Below, piece after piece: positions 24,117-31,914 of a stretch of 64,000 bases of DNA (position 1 is the first letter of the stretch; every line of letters begins with the position of its first letter). The notes under the pieces are model-generated. The model saw nothing but the letters and a program-made list of their open reading frames with translations, was not told where the DNA came from and searched no databases. Source of the DNA: JBLMXQ01 sp050257855 (lineage in GTDB: Bacteria > Acidobacteriota > Vicinamibacteria > Vicinamibacterales > CAVVIG01); contig JBLMXQ010000072.1 of the NCBI GenBank assembly GCA_050257855.1, forward strand, positions 1 to 64,000. The letters run 5' to 3'. The position numbers and the translations under genes are program-made.

Positions 24117-25330
24117 CGGCCCTCTCCGGGCCGCCCTGCGGCGGCGCGGCGCACGCGCACGCCGTCGGCGATCGTCGGCGGCGGGTTGACGACGACGTCC
24201 TCGCCGGCTGCGAGTCCTGCGACGATCTCGACGCGGCCGTCCGCGTCGCTGCCGACGGTCACCGGCCGCAGCCGCGCGAGTCCGTCGGACGAGACCGCGT
24301 AGACGAACGACAGCTGCCCGCGGCGGACCAGAGCCGCCGCCGGCGCGACGAGCGTGCGGTGCGTGCCTGACGTGAAACGCGCGCGGCCGAACAGGCCGGA
24401 CCGCACGTCCGCCGGCGCGTCGAACGCCACCTTGACGACGAAGCTGTGCGTGGCGGGATCGAGGCGCGCGATTTCGGCGATTCGACCGGCCAGCCAGGCC
24501 GGAGGACCGGGCGCGGTGTCGAGCCTGACGCCTGCGGCGTCGCCGACGTGGAGGGCCGAGGCGCGCGACTCGTCGAGGGCTGCCTCGAGGTGGAACGCGC
24601 CAACGGCTTCGACCGTCAGCAGCGGCATGCCCGGCGCGGCCACCGTGCCCGGATCGACGCGGCGCTCGGCGACGACGCCGTCGAACGGCGCCGTCAGCAC
24701 GGCGTAGGACGCCGTCACGCCGGCGGCGTCGGCGGCCGCTTTCGCTGCTTCGAGACCGGATGCCGATTCCTTCACGCGCGCACGGCTTCCGGCGGCGCGG
24801 GCTTCGGCGGCGCGCAGGCCGGCCACGGCTTCGTCGAGCTCCTGCGCCGTGGCGGCGCGCTTGGCGTGGAGGCTGCTGATACGCTCGTGCGTCGCGCGCG
24901 CGAGCTGGAGCGCGGCCTCGGCCGCCTGCTCTTCGGAGCGCGCGGCGTCCCCGGCCTGGCGTGCCGCATCGAGGCCCGCCGACGCTTGGACGGCGTTGGC
25001 CGCGAGATCGCGCGCATCGAGCCTGACGAGCGGCTCGCCGCGCCGCACGCGATCGCCGGGCCGGACGCGCACATCGACGACCGGCGCGAGAACGCGGCTG
25101 GAGATGACGGCCGTCTCCCTCGCGCGCACGACGCCGCCGGCTTCGAACTGCACCGGCAGGTCCGTTTCTTCGGCGCGGGCGACCGAGGCCGTGACTTCCG
25201 CACGTTCCGATGCCGTGGCTCGCGGCTCCGACGAGCAGCCGGAGGCGAGCACGGCGGCCGCGGCGACGGACGCGATCATGATCAACGGCCGCCGGGTCAA
25301 CTGATTCGCATTCTGCACAAGGGACCTCAT
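24113..25330 (-). CDS. RND efflux periplasmic adaptor (membrane fusion protein), lipoprotein
   Basis: A 405-aa adaptor that links the RND pump to TolC. Lipobox AVLASGC with acylated Cys32. The order is typical: barrel-sandwich/lipoyl half (VRPGDRVRRGEPLVRLDARD), a long Ala-rich alpha-hairpin (about 110-210), the second lipoyl half (LTAPFDGVVAERRVDPGTV), a beta-barrel, and a C-terminal membrane-proximal domain (VGSDADGRVEIVAGLAAGED). The gene lies 10 bp downstream of the TolC gene and overlaps the pump start by 4 nt, so the three form one operon. Start is ATG 25330; an internal Met closer to the lipobox (residue 18) is possible. Confidence 0.9.
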   Translation of the reverse strand: MRSLVQNANQLTRRPLIMIASVAAAAVLASGCSSEPRATASERAEVTASVARAEETDLPVQFEAGGVVRARETAVISSRVLAPVVDVRVRPGDRVRRGEPLVRLDARDLAANAVQASAGLDAARQAGDAARSEEQAAEAALQLARATHERISSLHAKRAATAQELDEAVAGLRAAEARAAGSRARVKESASGLEAAKAAADAAGVTASYAVLTAPFDGVVAERRVDPGTVAAPGMPLLTVEAVGAFHLEAALDESRASALHVGDAAGVRLDTAPGPPAWLAGRIAEIARLDPATHSFVVKVAFDAPADVRSGLFGRARFTSGTHRTLVAPAAALVRRGQLSFVYAVSSDGLARLRPVTVGSDADGRVEIVAGLAAGEDVVVNPPPTIADGVRVRRAAAGRPGEGR

Positions 25331-25340
25331 GTCGAAGGGC

Positions 25341-26678
25341 TTACGGCGCCCGTCCGATGGCGTGCCGGAGCATGGCCTGACTGGTCACCGCGTCGACGAG
25401 CGCCGCGACGCGCTGGGCCTCGGCGTCGAGCACGGCGGTCGCCGCGCGGAGGACGTCGGTGACGCCGGCCATTCCGGCGTCGTAGCGGTCGCGGATGATG
25501 CGCTGGCTCTCGCGCGCCTGGTCGACAGCGGCACGGCCGACCGCTTCGCGGGCCCGGGCCGCCTCGAGCCGGCGCAGGGCCGAGATCACGTCGACGTGCA
25601 CGGCCGCGCGCGCATCGTCGGCCGCGGCCCGGGCGCGAACGGCCTCCTCGGCCGCGGCGCGCGTGCGCGCGGCTTCGGCGCCGCCGGCCGACAGCGACCA
25701 GCGCAGTCCGCCGCCGACGACCCAGGCGGACGCGCGGTCGGCGAAGCTCGTGCCGTCGAGTTCGTAGCCGGCCTGCGCGACGAGCTGCGGAAACCAGCCG
25801 GCGCGCGCCTCGCGGACGCCGGCATTCGCCAGACGCGCGGCCGCCTCGGCACGGCGCAGGTCGGGGCGCGCCGCGTCGGCTTCGCTGAGGAGCGTCGAGA
25901 CGTCGGCGCTCGCGGCGTCGGCGAGCGGCGGCTCCTGCGCGACGTAGTCCTGTTCGATCGGCGCCCCCATCAGCCGGTTCAACTGCGCGCGCAGCGTGGC
26001 GGCGTCAGCAGATGCCTGGATCGCCCGCTGCCGCATGTCGGCGAGGTGCACCTGGACGGCAAGGACGTCGGCGTCGGTCGCCGTCCCCGCGTCGCGGCGG
26101 TGCGCCGCGCGCGCAGCGTCTTCGCCGGCCGCCTTGACGGCAGCCTCGGCGGTCTGTTGGGCCGCCTGGGCCGCGAGCAGCCGCCCGAATACCTCGGTTG
26201 TCTGCAATGCGAGATCGGCGGACGCGCCGTCCGCGCCGGCTTCGGCCATGGCCGTGCGCTGGTGCGCCGCATCGACGCCGGCCTGCTGGCGTCCGCCGTC
26301 GAAGATCAGCTGCTCGACGCCGAACATCCCGTGGAAATATCCGATCGCGTCCGGATGGTTCAGGGCGTCGATCGCGAAATCGTTCGCGCCGAAGCGCCGG
26401 GCGGACAGAAGCGAGCCGAACGCGAACACCGGCCCGTTGCCGCGCTGCCAGGAATCGCTGAAGGAGACGCGCGGGAAATACGTCGAGCGCGCCTCGGTGA
26501 CGCCGGCCTGCGCCTGGCGCACCGCGGCCCGGGCTCCCGCGAGGGTCGGATTGTGCGCCAGGGCGGCCTGCACGGCGGCGTCGAGCGTGAGCGATTCCTG
26601 CGCGGCTGCGGCGGAAGACACGGCTAGCGCCGAGCCCAGAACGAGAACGAGACGAAACGGGCGGGCCATTGCCGGCAT
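25341..26678 (-). CDS. TolC-family outer-membrane efflux protein
   Basis: A 445-aa outer-membrane channel subunit. Signal peptide after MPAMARPFRL (LVLVLGSALAVSSAAAA, cut before QESLTLDAAV). Two OEP repeats follow, each with the usual long Ala/Arg-rich helices (ARAAVRQAQAGVTEARSTYF; LRRAEAAARLANAGVREARA) and the ALAHNPTL motif at the start. First gene of the five-gene run tolC, adaptor, pump, stress protein, DUF2892. Its start is only a few dozen bases from the divergent ECF sigma gene, so that sigma factor is a candidate regulator. An alternative ATG is at 26669. Confidence 0.9.
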   Translation of the reverse strand: MPAMARPFRLVLVLGSALAVSSAAAAQESLTLDAAVQAALAHNPTLAGARAAVRQAQAGVTEARSTYFPRVSFSDSWQRGNGPVFAFGSLLSARRFGANDFAIDALNHPDAIGYFHGMFGVEQLIFDGGRQQAGVDAAHQRTAMAEAGADGASADLALQTTEVFGRLLAAQAAQQTAEAAVKAAGEDAARAAHRRDAGTATDADVLAVQVHLADMRQRAIQASADAATLRAQLNRLMGAPIEQDYVAQEPPLADAASADVSTLLSEADAARPDLRRAEAAARLANAGVREARAGWFPQLVAQAGYELDGTSFADRASAWVVGGGLRWSLSAGGAEAARTRAAAEEAVRARAAADDARAAVHVDVISALRRLEAARAREAVGRAAVDQARESQRIIRDRYDAGMAGVTDVLRAATAVLDAEAQRVAALVDAVTSQAMLRHAIGRAP

Positions 26679-26686
26679 AGATGCGG

Positions 26687-26710
26687 GACAATGGGATTGG
26701 TGACAATGGG
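26687..26710. promoter_or_regulatory. GACAATGGG direct repeats in the divergent tolC/sigma interval
   Basis: GACAATGGG occurs at 26687-26695 and 26702-26710 (15-bp period) in the short interval between the divergent TolC and ECF sigma genes. It may be an operator or overlapping -35 elements (minus-strand TTGTC). Short, so support is modest. Confidence 0.3.
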
Positions 26711-26728
26711 GACGTTTGCGGGTGCATT

Positions 26729-27355
26729 GTGACGAATCGGCGGAATCCGAGTCTCTCGGCCGGGGCTGAGGCGAACCCGTCGTCGGAGTACGCGGGGCTC
26801 GTGCGTGCCGCGGCGACCGGGGAGCCTGAGGCGGTCGAGCGATTGCTGCTGCGCGCGCAGGAGGTGGCCTACCGGTTCAGCTTCCTCGTGTGCGGGCACA
26901 CGGAGGACGCCGAGGACGTGATGCAGGATGCGCTGCTCAGGACCTACCGGTACGTGAGCCGCATTCGCGACCCGGAGGCGTTCCGCACCTGGCTGTACCG
27001 GACCGTCCGGAACGCGTGCCTCATGAAGCGGCGGCGCCGCGTGAACGAGCCGGCGCATTTCGTTTCCCTCGACGAAGGCGTCCGACGGGACGATGGCGGA
27101 ATGGGGCCAATCGAGGTCGAGGATTCCCGGAAGACTCCCGACGAGATCGCGATCGACAAGTGGGTCGGCGCGCGGCTGCGCCGCGCCCTGGAGTCGCTGC
27201 CCGCGAGCTACCGGCTGATCGTCGTCCTTCGCGAGATGGAGGGCCTTTCGACGCGCGAAGTGGCGCGCGTGATCGGCATCTCCGAAGCGAACGTGAAGAC
27301 CCGATTGCACCGCGCGCGGCTGATGCTGCGCGACCGGATGGAGGGCGCCGCGTGA
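26729..27355 (+). CDS. ECF-type RNA polymerase sigma factor
   Basis: A 208-aa sigma70-family ECF factor. Region 2 is around residues 30-95 (LVRAAATGEPEAVERLL, HTEDAEDVMQDALLRTYRYV, FRTWLYRTVRNACLMKRRR); region 4 is the C-terminal helix-turn-helix (LPASYRLIVVLREMEGLSTR, VARVIGISEANVKTRLHRAR). The GTG at 26729 is chosen; the upstream ATG at 26681 would lie within 3 bp of the TolC start and adds Gly/Cys-rich residues without domain content. The anti-sigma gene overlaps its stop (GTGA at 27352). It is divergent from the pump operon, so it may drive that operon, but no matching promoter pair was identified. Confidence 0.9.
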   Translation: MTNRRNPSLSAGAEANPSSEYAGLVRAAATGEPEAVERLLLRAQEVAYRFSFLVCGHTEDAEDVMQDALLRTYRYVSRIRDPEAFRTWLYRTVRNACLMKRRRRVNEPAHFVSLDEGVRRDDGGMGPIEVEDSRKTPDEIAIDKWVGARLRRALESLPASYRLIVVLREMEGLSTREVARVIGISEANVKTRLHRARLMLRDRMEGAA

Positions 27356-27639
27356 AATCGACCGGGTCCGCTCACCGATCTCCCGACTGCGAAGCCATGC
27401 TCGAGCGCGTGTCGGCGTACATCGACGGCGAGCTCGAGGATGTCGAGTGCCACGCGATCGAAGCGCACTGCCAGGCGTGCCCGACCTGCGCGGCGTTCAT
27501 CGACAGCCTGCGGCACACCGTCGGCCTGTGCCGTGAAGCGGGCGGCCGTCCGCTGCCGGAATCGGTGCGGGCGCTCGCGCGCAGCCGGATCGCGGAGCTC
27601 ATTTCCCGCTCGAAACGAGGTGCCCGGGGCGGGCCATGA
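27352..27639 (+). CDS. zinc-finger anti-sigma factor (small, soluble)
   Basis: A 95-aa protein starting at the GTG that overlaps the sigma stop. It holds the ZAS signature His39-x3-Cys43-x2-Cys46 (AHCQACPTC) after MLERVSAYIDGELEDVECHA. No transmembrane segment is present, so unlike many ECF anti-sigmas it should be cytoplasmic. The coordinated Cys pair could make it responsive to redox or zinc, as in RsrA/ChrR-type regulators. Partner: the ECF sigma encoded immediately upstream. Confidence 0.85.
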   Translation: MKSTGSAHRSPDCEAMLERVSAYIDGELEDVECHAIEAHCQACPTCAAFIDSLRHTVGLCREAGGRPLPESVRALARSRIAELISRSKRGARGGP

Positions 27640-27675
27640 CCTCGCCGCGGCCTTCACGACCCGCCGGCCCCTGAA

Positions 27676-27717
27676 CCCCGGCTCCAAGCCCCCGGCCTCT
27701 AGCCCCCGCTCGTAGGC
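27676..27717 (+). repeat. three imperfect tandem 14-bp repeats at the MBL-rhodanese stop
   Basis: CCCCGGCTCCAAGC (27676-27689), CCCCGGCCTCTAGC (27690-27703) and CCCCGCTCGTAGGC (27704-27717) lie head to tail. The stop codon of the minus-strand fusion gene (27699-27701) lies inside the second unit. Possibly a slipped-strand expansion in the space between convergent genes. Confidence 0.5.
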
Positions 27718-29096
27718 AGCCGCGCAGCGTCCCACGCCGCCATGCCCCCGGCCATCTCGCTGACGCGCGCGAATCCTTCGCGCTGCAGGAGGCTCGCGGC
27801 GATCGACGAGCGATAGCCGGCCGCGCAGTAGACGAGTACCGGCCGGTTCCGCGGCAGGTCGCCGAGATGCCCGGTCAGCTGGCTGAGCGGGATGTGCAGG
27901 CTGCCTGCAACGAACTTCTCAGCACGCTCGGACGGCGCGCGCACGTCGAGCGCGATGGGCGCGTCTGTCGCCCGGAGCCGATCGGCGGCCGTCGCCGCGC
28001 TCAGCCGCTCGGTCGTGCGCATCAGCTCCGGCCGGTCGCGGAGGCTCTCCATGCCCCGCTCCAAATAGCCGGCGACGTCATCGAACCCGATGCGGCCGAG
28101 ACGCACGGCCGATTCATTCTCCCGGCCCGGATCCGCCACGATGACGATCGGGCGTTCGTGGGTCAGGACGGTGCCCGCCCAGGTCGCGTACTGGCCGGAC
28201 AGACCGACGTTGATGCTGCCGGCGAGATGGGCGGCGGCGAACTCCTCGGGATCGCGGGTGTCGAGGATCTGCGCGCCTTGTCCCTGGAGCGCGAGGACCG
28301 CGTCGAGCGGAAGCGGCCGCAGGCCGCGCGCGAGCGCCGCATCGAGCGTCGGCCGCTCCTTGCTGTTGAGAACCGCGTCGTAGGTGAAGTACGGCGGCGC
28401 GTCGGGCTGGTCCGCCGTGACCAGCGCGACGAATTGCTCTTTGCTCATCGGCTGCAGCGCGTAGTTGACGCGGCGCTGCTCGCCGATCGTGGAGACGGTC
28501 TCCTGGCTGAGCGCTTTGCCGCAGAGGGAGCCGGCGCCGTGCGCCGGATAGACCAGGCTGCTGTCGGGAAGCGGCAGGAGCTTGTTCCGCAGCGACTCGT
28601 ACAGGAGGCCCCCGAGATCCCGGGCGGACCAGCCGAGGGCCACGCGGAGGTCCGGCCGCCCGACGTCGCCGACGAAGAGCGTGTCGCCGGTGAGGACCGC
28701 CTGCGGCCTGTCGGCGCTCCGGTCGAGATCGTACACGAGGATCGACACCGATTCGGGAGTATGTCCGGGCGTTTCGAGCGCCTTCAGTCGTACGCGGCCG
28801 AACTCGACGGTGTCGCCGTCGTGCAGCGGGGTGAACGCGTATTCGGCTCTCGCCGCCGCGCCGAGGTAGATCTTCGCGCCGGCGCGATCGCGCAGCTCCA
28901 GATGTCCGGCGAGGAAGTCCGCGTGCAGGTGCGTCAGGAACACGTGCTCGATCCGCAGTCCGTGCTCCTTCGCAAACGCGAGGTACTGCTCGACGTCGCG
29001 CTGCGGATCGACGACCGCCGCAACATGCGTCCTCTCATCGCCGATGAGATAGGACGCATGCGCCAGGCAATTGAGATAGAACTGCTTCAGGACCAT
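27699..29096 (-). CDS. MBL-fold persulfide dioxygenase-like protein fused to two rhodanese domains
   Basis: A 465-aa cytoplasmic fusion. Residues 1-235 are an ETHE1/glyoxalase-II-like metallo-beta-lactamase fold with THLHADFLAGH (His56, His58, Asp60, His65), ETPGHTPES and TGDTLFVGDVGRPDL; the GDVGRPDL motif is typical of persulfide dioxygenases. Residues 255-355 are a first rhodanese domain whose active loop reads VADPGREN with no Cys, so it should be inactive. Residues 365-460 are a second rhodanese domain with an intact LVYCAAGYRSS loop. Expected role: oxidise glutathione or protein persulfide to sulfite, with sulfur relay by the active rhodanese. It stands alone on the minus strand; a small membrane protein is divergent. 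Confidence 0.92.
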   Translation of the reverse strand: MVLKQFYLNCLAHASYLIGDERTHVAAVVDPQRDVEQYLAFAKEHGLRIEHVFLTHLHADFLAGHLELRDRAGAKIYLGAAARAEYAFTPLHDGDTVEFGRVRLKALETPGHTPESVSILVYDLDRSADRPQAVLTGDTLFVGDVGRPDLRVALGWSARDLGGLLYESLRNKLLPLPDSSLVYPAHGAGSLCGKALSQETVSTIGEQRRVNYALQPMSKEQFVALVTADQPDAPPYFTYDAVLNSKERPTLDAALARGLRPLPLDAVLALQGQGAQILDTRDPEEFAAAHLAGSINVGLSGQYATWAGTVLTHERPIVIVADPGRENESAVRLGRIGFDDVAGYLERGMESLRDRPELMRTTERLSAATAADRLRATDAPIALDVRAPSERAEKFVAGSLHIPLSQLTGHLGDLPRNRPVLVYCAAGYRSSIAASLLQREGFARVSEMAGGMAAWDAARLPTSGG

Positions 29097-29234
29097 CGGG
29101 CCTCTCAGCGGCGATCATCGCACAGTCCCGGCCGGCTTCGCGCCCCTGGAGATCGGGCGTTCAGGTGCGCCCACTCGGTAGTTTTTCCCCGTTTCCTCCG
29201 GCATGTAATCCGCCTTCGTCCGGTCGGCGCCCGA

Positions 29235-29263
29235 TTGTTGGCCGCCTCGTGCAGATCTACATT
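29235..29263 (+). promoter_or_regulatory. sigma70-like promoter TTGTTG-17-TACATT
   Basis: TTGTTG at 29235-29240 and TACATT at 29258-29263 are 17 bp apart. A start site near 29270 leaves a short leader with GAGGTG (29275-29280) as ribosome-binding site before the ATG at 29285. Good fit for a housekeeping promoter of the small membrane protein gene. Confidence 0.6.
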
Positions 29264-29284
29264 GACATCAGAACGAGGTGAGCC

Positions 29285-29578
29285 ATGTTGAAGCACAGAG
29301 GCGGCGACGCGGTGAAGAAAGGGTTCTACGGCAGCATCCGGCGGTGGACGATCGAGATGATCAAGGCCGACGGCGGCATGCTCCCCGGAACGCCGGACGA
29401 GCGGTACGTCAGGCTGCCGGTGATCGTGGTGCTCATTGCGGCACCGGTCATGGGGCTGGCATTCGCGGTGTTCCTGCCGTTCATCGGGTTCGTCATGCTC
29501 GGCGCGTTCGGCTGGCGCAAGCTGACCGGCCGTCCGCCCGAGGGGACCGACGTCAGGGCCGAGCGCAAGGCCGCGTGA
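29285..29578 (+). CDS. small membrane protein, function unknown
   Basis: A 97-aa protein: a basic N-terminal region (KHRGGDAVKKGFYGSIRRW), an amphipathic stretch, then a long hydrophobic segment that may cross the membrane twice (LPVIVVLIAAPVMGLAFAVF and LPFIGFVMLGAFGW), and a charged tail ending RAERKAA. No recognised family. It has both a good promoter and a GAGGTG ribosome-binding site, so expression is likely. Convergent with the response regulator gene 16 bp away and divergent from the persulfide dioxygenase-like fusion, which hints at a membrane role in the same response, but only by position. Confidence 0.7.
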   Translation: MLKHRGGDAVKKGFYGSIRRWTIEMIKADGGMLPGTPDERYVRLPVIVVLIAAPVMGLAFAVFLPFIGFVMLGAFGWRKLTGRPPEGTDVRAERKAA

Positions 29579-29594
29579 CCTGCACCGCCCGGTC

Positions 29595-30242
29595 CTACGC
29601 GCTGATGATCCCCTGGCGCAGCGCGAACCGGATCAGGTCCGTCCGGCTGTGCAACGCGAGCTTCTGCATCACGTGCTCGCGATGGGTCATCGCGGTCTTG
29701 ACGGAGATGTCGAGGATGTCGGCGACCTCCTTGTTGCTGCGCCCCTCGGCGACGAGCTTCAGCACCTGCTTCTCCCGGTCGGTCAGCGCCTCGTACGGAT
29801 CGGCCGGCTGCGGCCCGGAACCGGCCGCTTCGCCGAACGCTTCGCGGGCGACCGCTGGATCGATGACGAGGCCGCCGCGAGAGACGGCGTGAATGGCGGC
29901 GACCAGCTCGCTGCCGGCCGCCCGCTTCAGTACGTAGCCCGCCGCGCCCAGCCTGAGGAAGCGCCGCACGTACTCGGCGTTGTCGTACTGGCTGAGGACC
30001 AGGATGCGGACTTCGGGCTGCGCGCGATGGATCTCCGCGGCTGCTTCGAGCCCGCCGAGGCCCGGCATCGCGATGTCCATGAGGAGGACGTCGGGCCTGA
30101 CGCGCTCCGCGAGGGCGATGGCGCTCGTGCCGTCGGCGGCTTCGCCGACGACCTCGATGTCCGGCTCGCCGCTGAGCAGCGCGCGGATGCCCTCCCGGAC
30201 AATCGCATGATCGTCGACGACTCCCACGCGAATTCTAGCCAT
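29595..30242 (-). CDS. NarL/FixJ-type LuxR-family response regulator
   Basis: A 215-aa two-component regulator. The receiver domain covers residues 3-120 with DDH (10-12), phospho-acceptor Asp56 (LLMDIAMPG) and the conserved Lys in YVLKRA. The LuxR helix-turn-helix is at about 148-208 (LTDREKQVLKLVAEGRSNKE, then VADILDISVKTAMTHREHVM). It starts inside the histidine kinase gene (8-nt overlap), so it is the partner of that kinase and probably the end of the cytochrome operon. Targets may include the cytochrome genes upstream. Confidence 0.95.
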   Translation of the reverse strand: MARIRVGVVDDHAIVREGIRALLSGEPDIEVVGEAADGTSAIALAERVRPDVLLMDIAMPGLGGLEAAAEIHRAQPEVRILVLSQYDNAEYVRRFLRLGAAGYVLKRAAGSELVAAIHAVSRGGLVIDPAVAREAFGEAAGSGPQPADPYEALTDREKQVLKLVAEGRSNKEVADILDISVKTAMTHREHVMQKLALHSRTDLIRFALRQGIISA

Positions 30243-31905
30243 CCTGAGCCTCCGATCCGCCCGCGATCGGCGCCTCGATCAATATGCGCGTGCCGGAGTC
30301 GGGCGCCGAGTCGATGGTGAGTTGACCGCCCACGAGCGCGATGCGCTCCCGCATGCCGGCGAGGCCGAGGCCGCGCATCGAGGGACCGATCACCGCCGCG
30401 TCCGCCGGATCGAATCCGCGGCCGTCGTCCTCGAGCTCGAGGACGAGATGGCCGTCCTCGGCAGTGTACTGAATGAGCGCGCGGTCCGCGCCGGCGTGGC
30501 GGCCGATGTTGGCGATGGCCTCCTGGGCCGCGCGGAACAGCGCCAGCTCCACCTCGCGGGGCAGCCGTCTGTCGGTGCCGGACGCCTCGAAGGTGACGGC
30601 CACGCCGAGCGGCTCGAGCTGCTGGCGCGCGAACCACTCGATGGCCGAGGCGAGGCCGAGGTCGTCGAGCATCGACGGGCGGAGCGCGAGGATGAGACGG
30701 TGGACGCCCTCGAGCAGCCGCCCCGCGAGGCGGCGGGCGTCGACCAGCCGCTCGCGCGTGAATGCCGAGGGGTACCGCGCGAGCCCCGCATCGAGGCCCA
30801 TGAGCAGCGCGTTGAGCGTCTGGCTGGTCTCGTCGTGCAGCTCGCGCGCGATGCGGAGGCGCTCGTCCTCCTGGACGGCGAGCGTGCGCTTGAGGAGCGC
30901 TCCACGCACGCGGTCGCGCTCGCGCTGGCCGAGCGCGACGCGCATGTCGTCGAGCGCGCGGGCGAGCCGGCCGGCCTCGTCGGCGCCGCCCTCCGGCACG
31001 GGCCGATCGAGATCGCCGGCCGCGATCGCCTCGGCCGAGATCGTGAGCTGCGACAGCGGCCGCACGACGCTCCCGGCCGCGCCCCACGCGAGCAGCAGGG
31101 CGACGGCGAACAGGATCGGTGTACCCACGACGGCCGCGCGGCGGAGCTGGTACGCGAGCGGCAGCGCCTCGGCGTCCGGCTGCGCGATCGTCACGGTCCA
31201 CCCGAGCTCGTCGACCGGGGCCGTGGCGGCCAGCACTGCTCCGTTGCGGGCCGCGGAGGGCGGTCGCGCGCCGCCGTATGCCCGCATGTGGCCGTTCGCG
31301 TCGCGGGCTTCGACCCAGCCGCCGGGCACTGGCGCGGCGGCGGCGAGGACGCGCTGCAGCGCCGGGTGATCCTGCGGCAGGCGGCCCGCCACGGCGCCGA
31401 TCGCGGCGCCGGTCTCGTCACGCATGGGCACGAGCAGCAGCACGCCGGCGCCGTCGGGCGCGGCGGCGATCGCCGGCCGCCCCTGCGCGCTCGCGGCGCG
31501 GACGACGTCGACGGTCGCTCGGTCGACGAGTGCCGATCCGGTCGGCTCGACGAGCGGCGTCGAGCCGTCGAACGGGATCACGATCAGGTTGTCGAGCAGC
31601 CGCGAGCGGCGATACGCCTGTCGAAGATGCGCCGCGGCGTCGGGTGTCGCGTGGACGACGTCGGGATCGAGGGCGAGCGTTGCGAGCTCCTGCAGCTCCT
31701 CGTTGAGGTGGCGGTCGACGTCGGCGGCCACGGTGGTCGCGAGCCGGCGCCGCTCGTCCTCGAGCTGCGCCCGCGAGCCGGACACCAGGACGGCGCCGAG
31801 CCAGCCGAGCGCGGCGACGAGCACGCTGGTGCCAATCAGCACCACGAGCACGACCCGCTGCCGGATCCCGTGGCGCCCGAACGACGCGGCCCGCGGTGCG
31901 GCCAT
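30235..31905 (-). CDS. NarX-like sensor histidine kinase (HisKA_3)
   Basis: A 556-aa membrane kinase. TM1 (VVLVVLIGTSVLVAALGWLG) and TM2 (about 255-280, TPILFAVALLLAWGAAGSVV) bracket a periplasmic Cache-like sensor of about 210 residues. A HAMP domain follows (RPLSQLTISAEAIAAGDLD), then the HisKA_3 box with LHDETSQTLNALLMG (His near 356) and a HATPase_c domain with DDGRGFDPAD and GLGLAGMRERI. It begins 9 bp after the cytochrome b stop, so electron-transfer and sensing genes are probably on one transcript. The Cache-like sensor suggests a small-molecule ligand; a redox or anion signal is inferred from context. Confidence 0.93.
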   Translation of the reverse strand: MAAPRAASFGRHGIRQRVVLVVLIGTSVLVAALGWLGAVLVSGSRAQLEDERRRLATTVAADVDRHLNEELQELATLALDPDVVHATPDAAAHLRQAYRRSRLLDNLIVIPFDGSTPLVEPTGSALVDRATVDVVRAASAQGRPAIAAAPDGAGVLLLVPMRDETGAAIGAVAGRLPQDHPALQRVLAAAAPVPGGWVEARDANGHMRAYGGARPPSAARNGAVLAATAPVDELGWTVTIAQPDAEALPLAYQLRRAAVVGTPILFAVALLLAWGAAGSVVRPLSQLTISAEAIAAGDLDRPVPEGGADEAGRLARALDDMRVALGQRERDRVRGALLKRTLAVQEDERLRIARELHDETSQTLNALLMGLDAGLARYPSAFTRERLVDARRLAGRLLEGVHRLILALRPSMLDDLGLASAIEWFARQQLEPLGVAVTFEASGTDRRLPREVELALFRAAQEAIANIGRHAGADRALIQYTAEDGHLVLELEDDGRGFDPADAAVIGPSMRGLGLAGMRERIALVGGQLTIDSAPDSGTRILIEAPIAGGSEAQDG

Positions 31906-31914
31906 TGGTTTCCC

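Noticed and set aside
20955..24302. 1115-codon plus-strand open frame
   Set aside because: Shadow of the RND permease on the minus strand.
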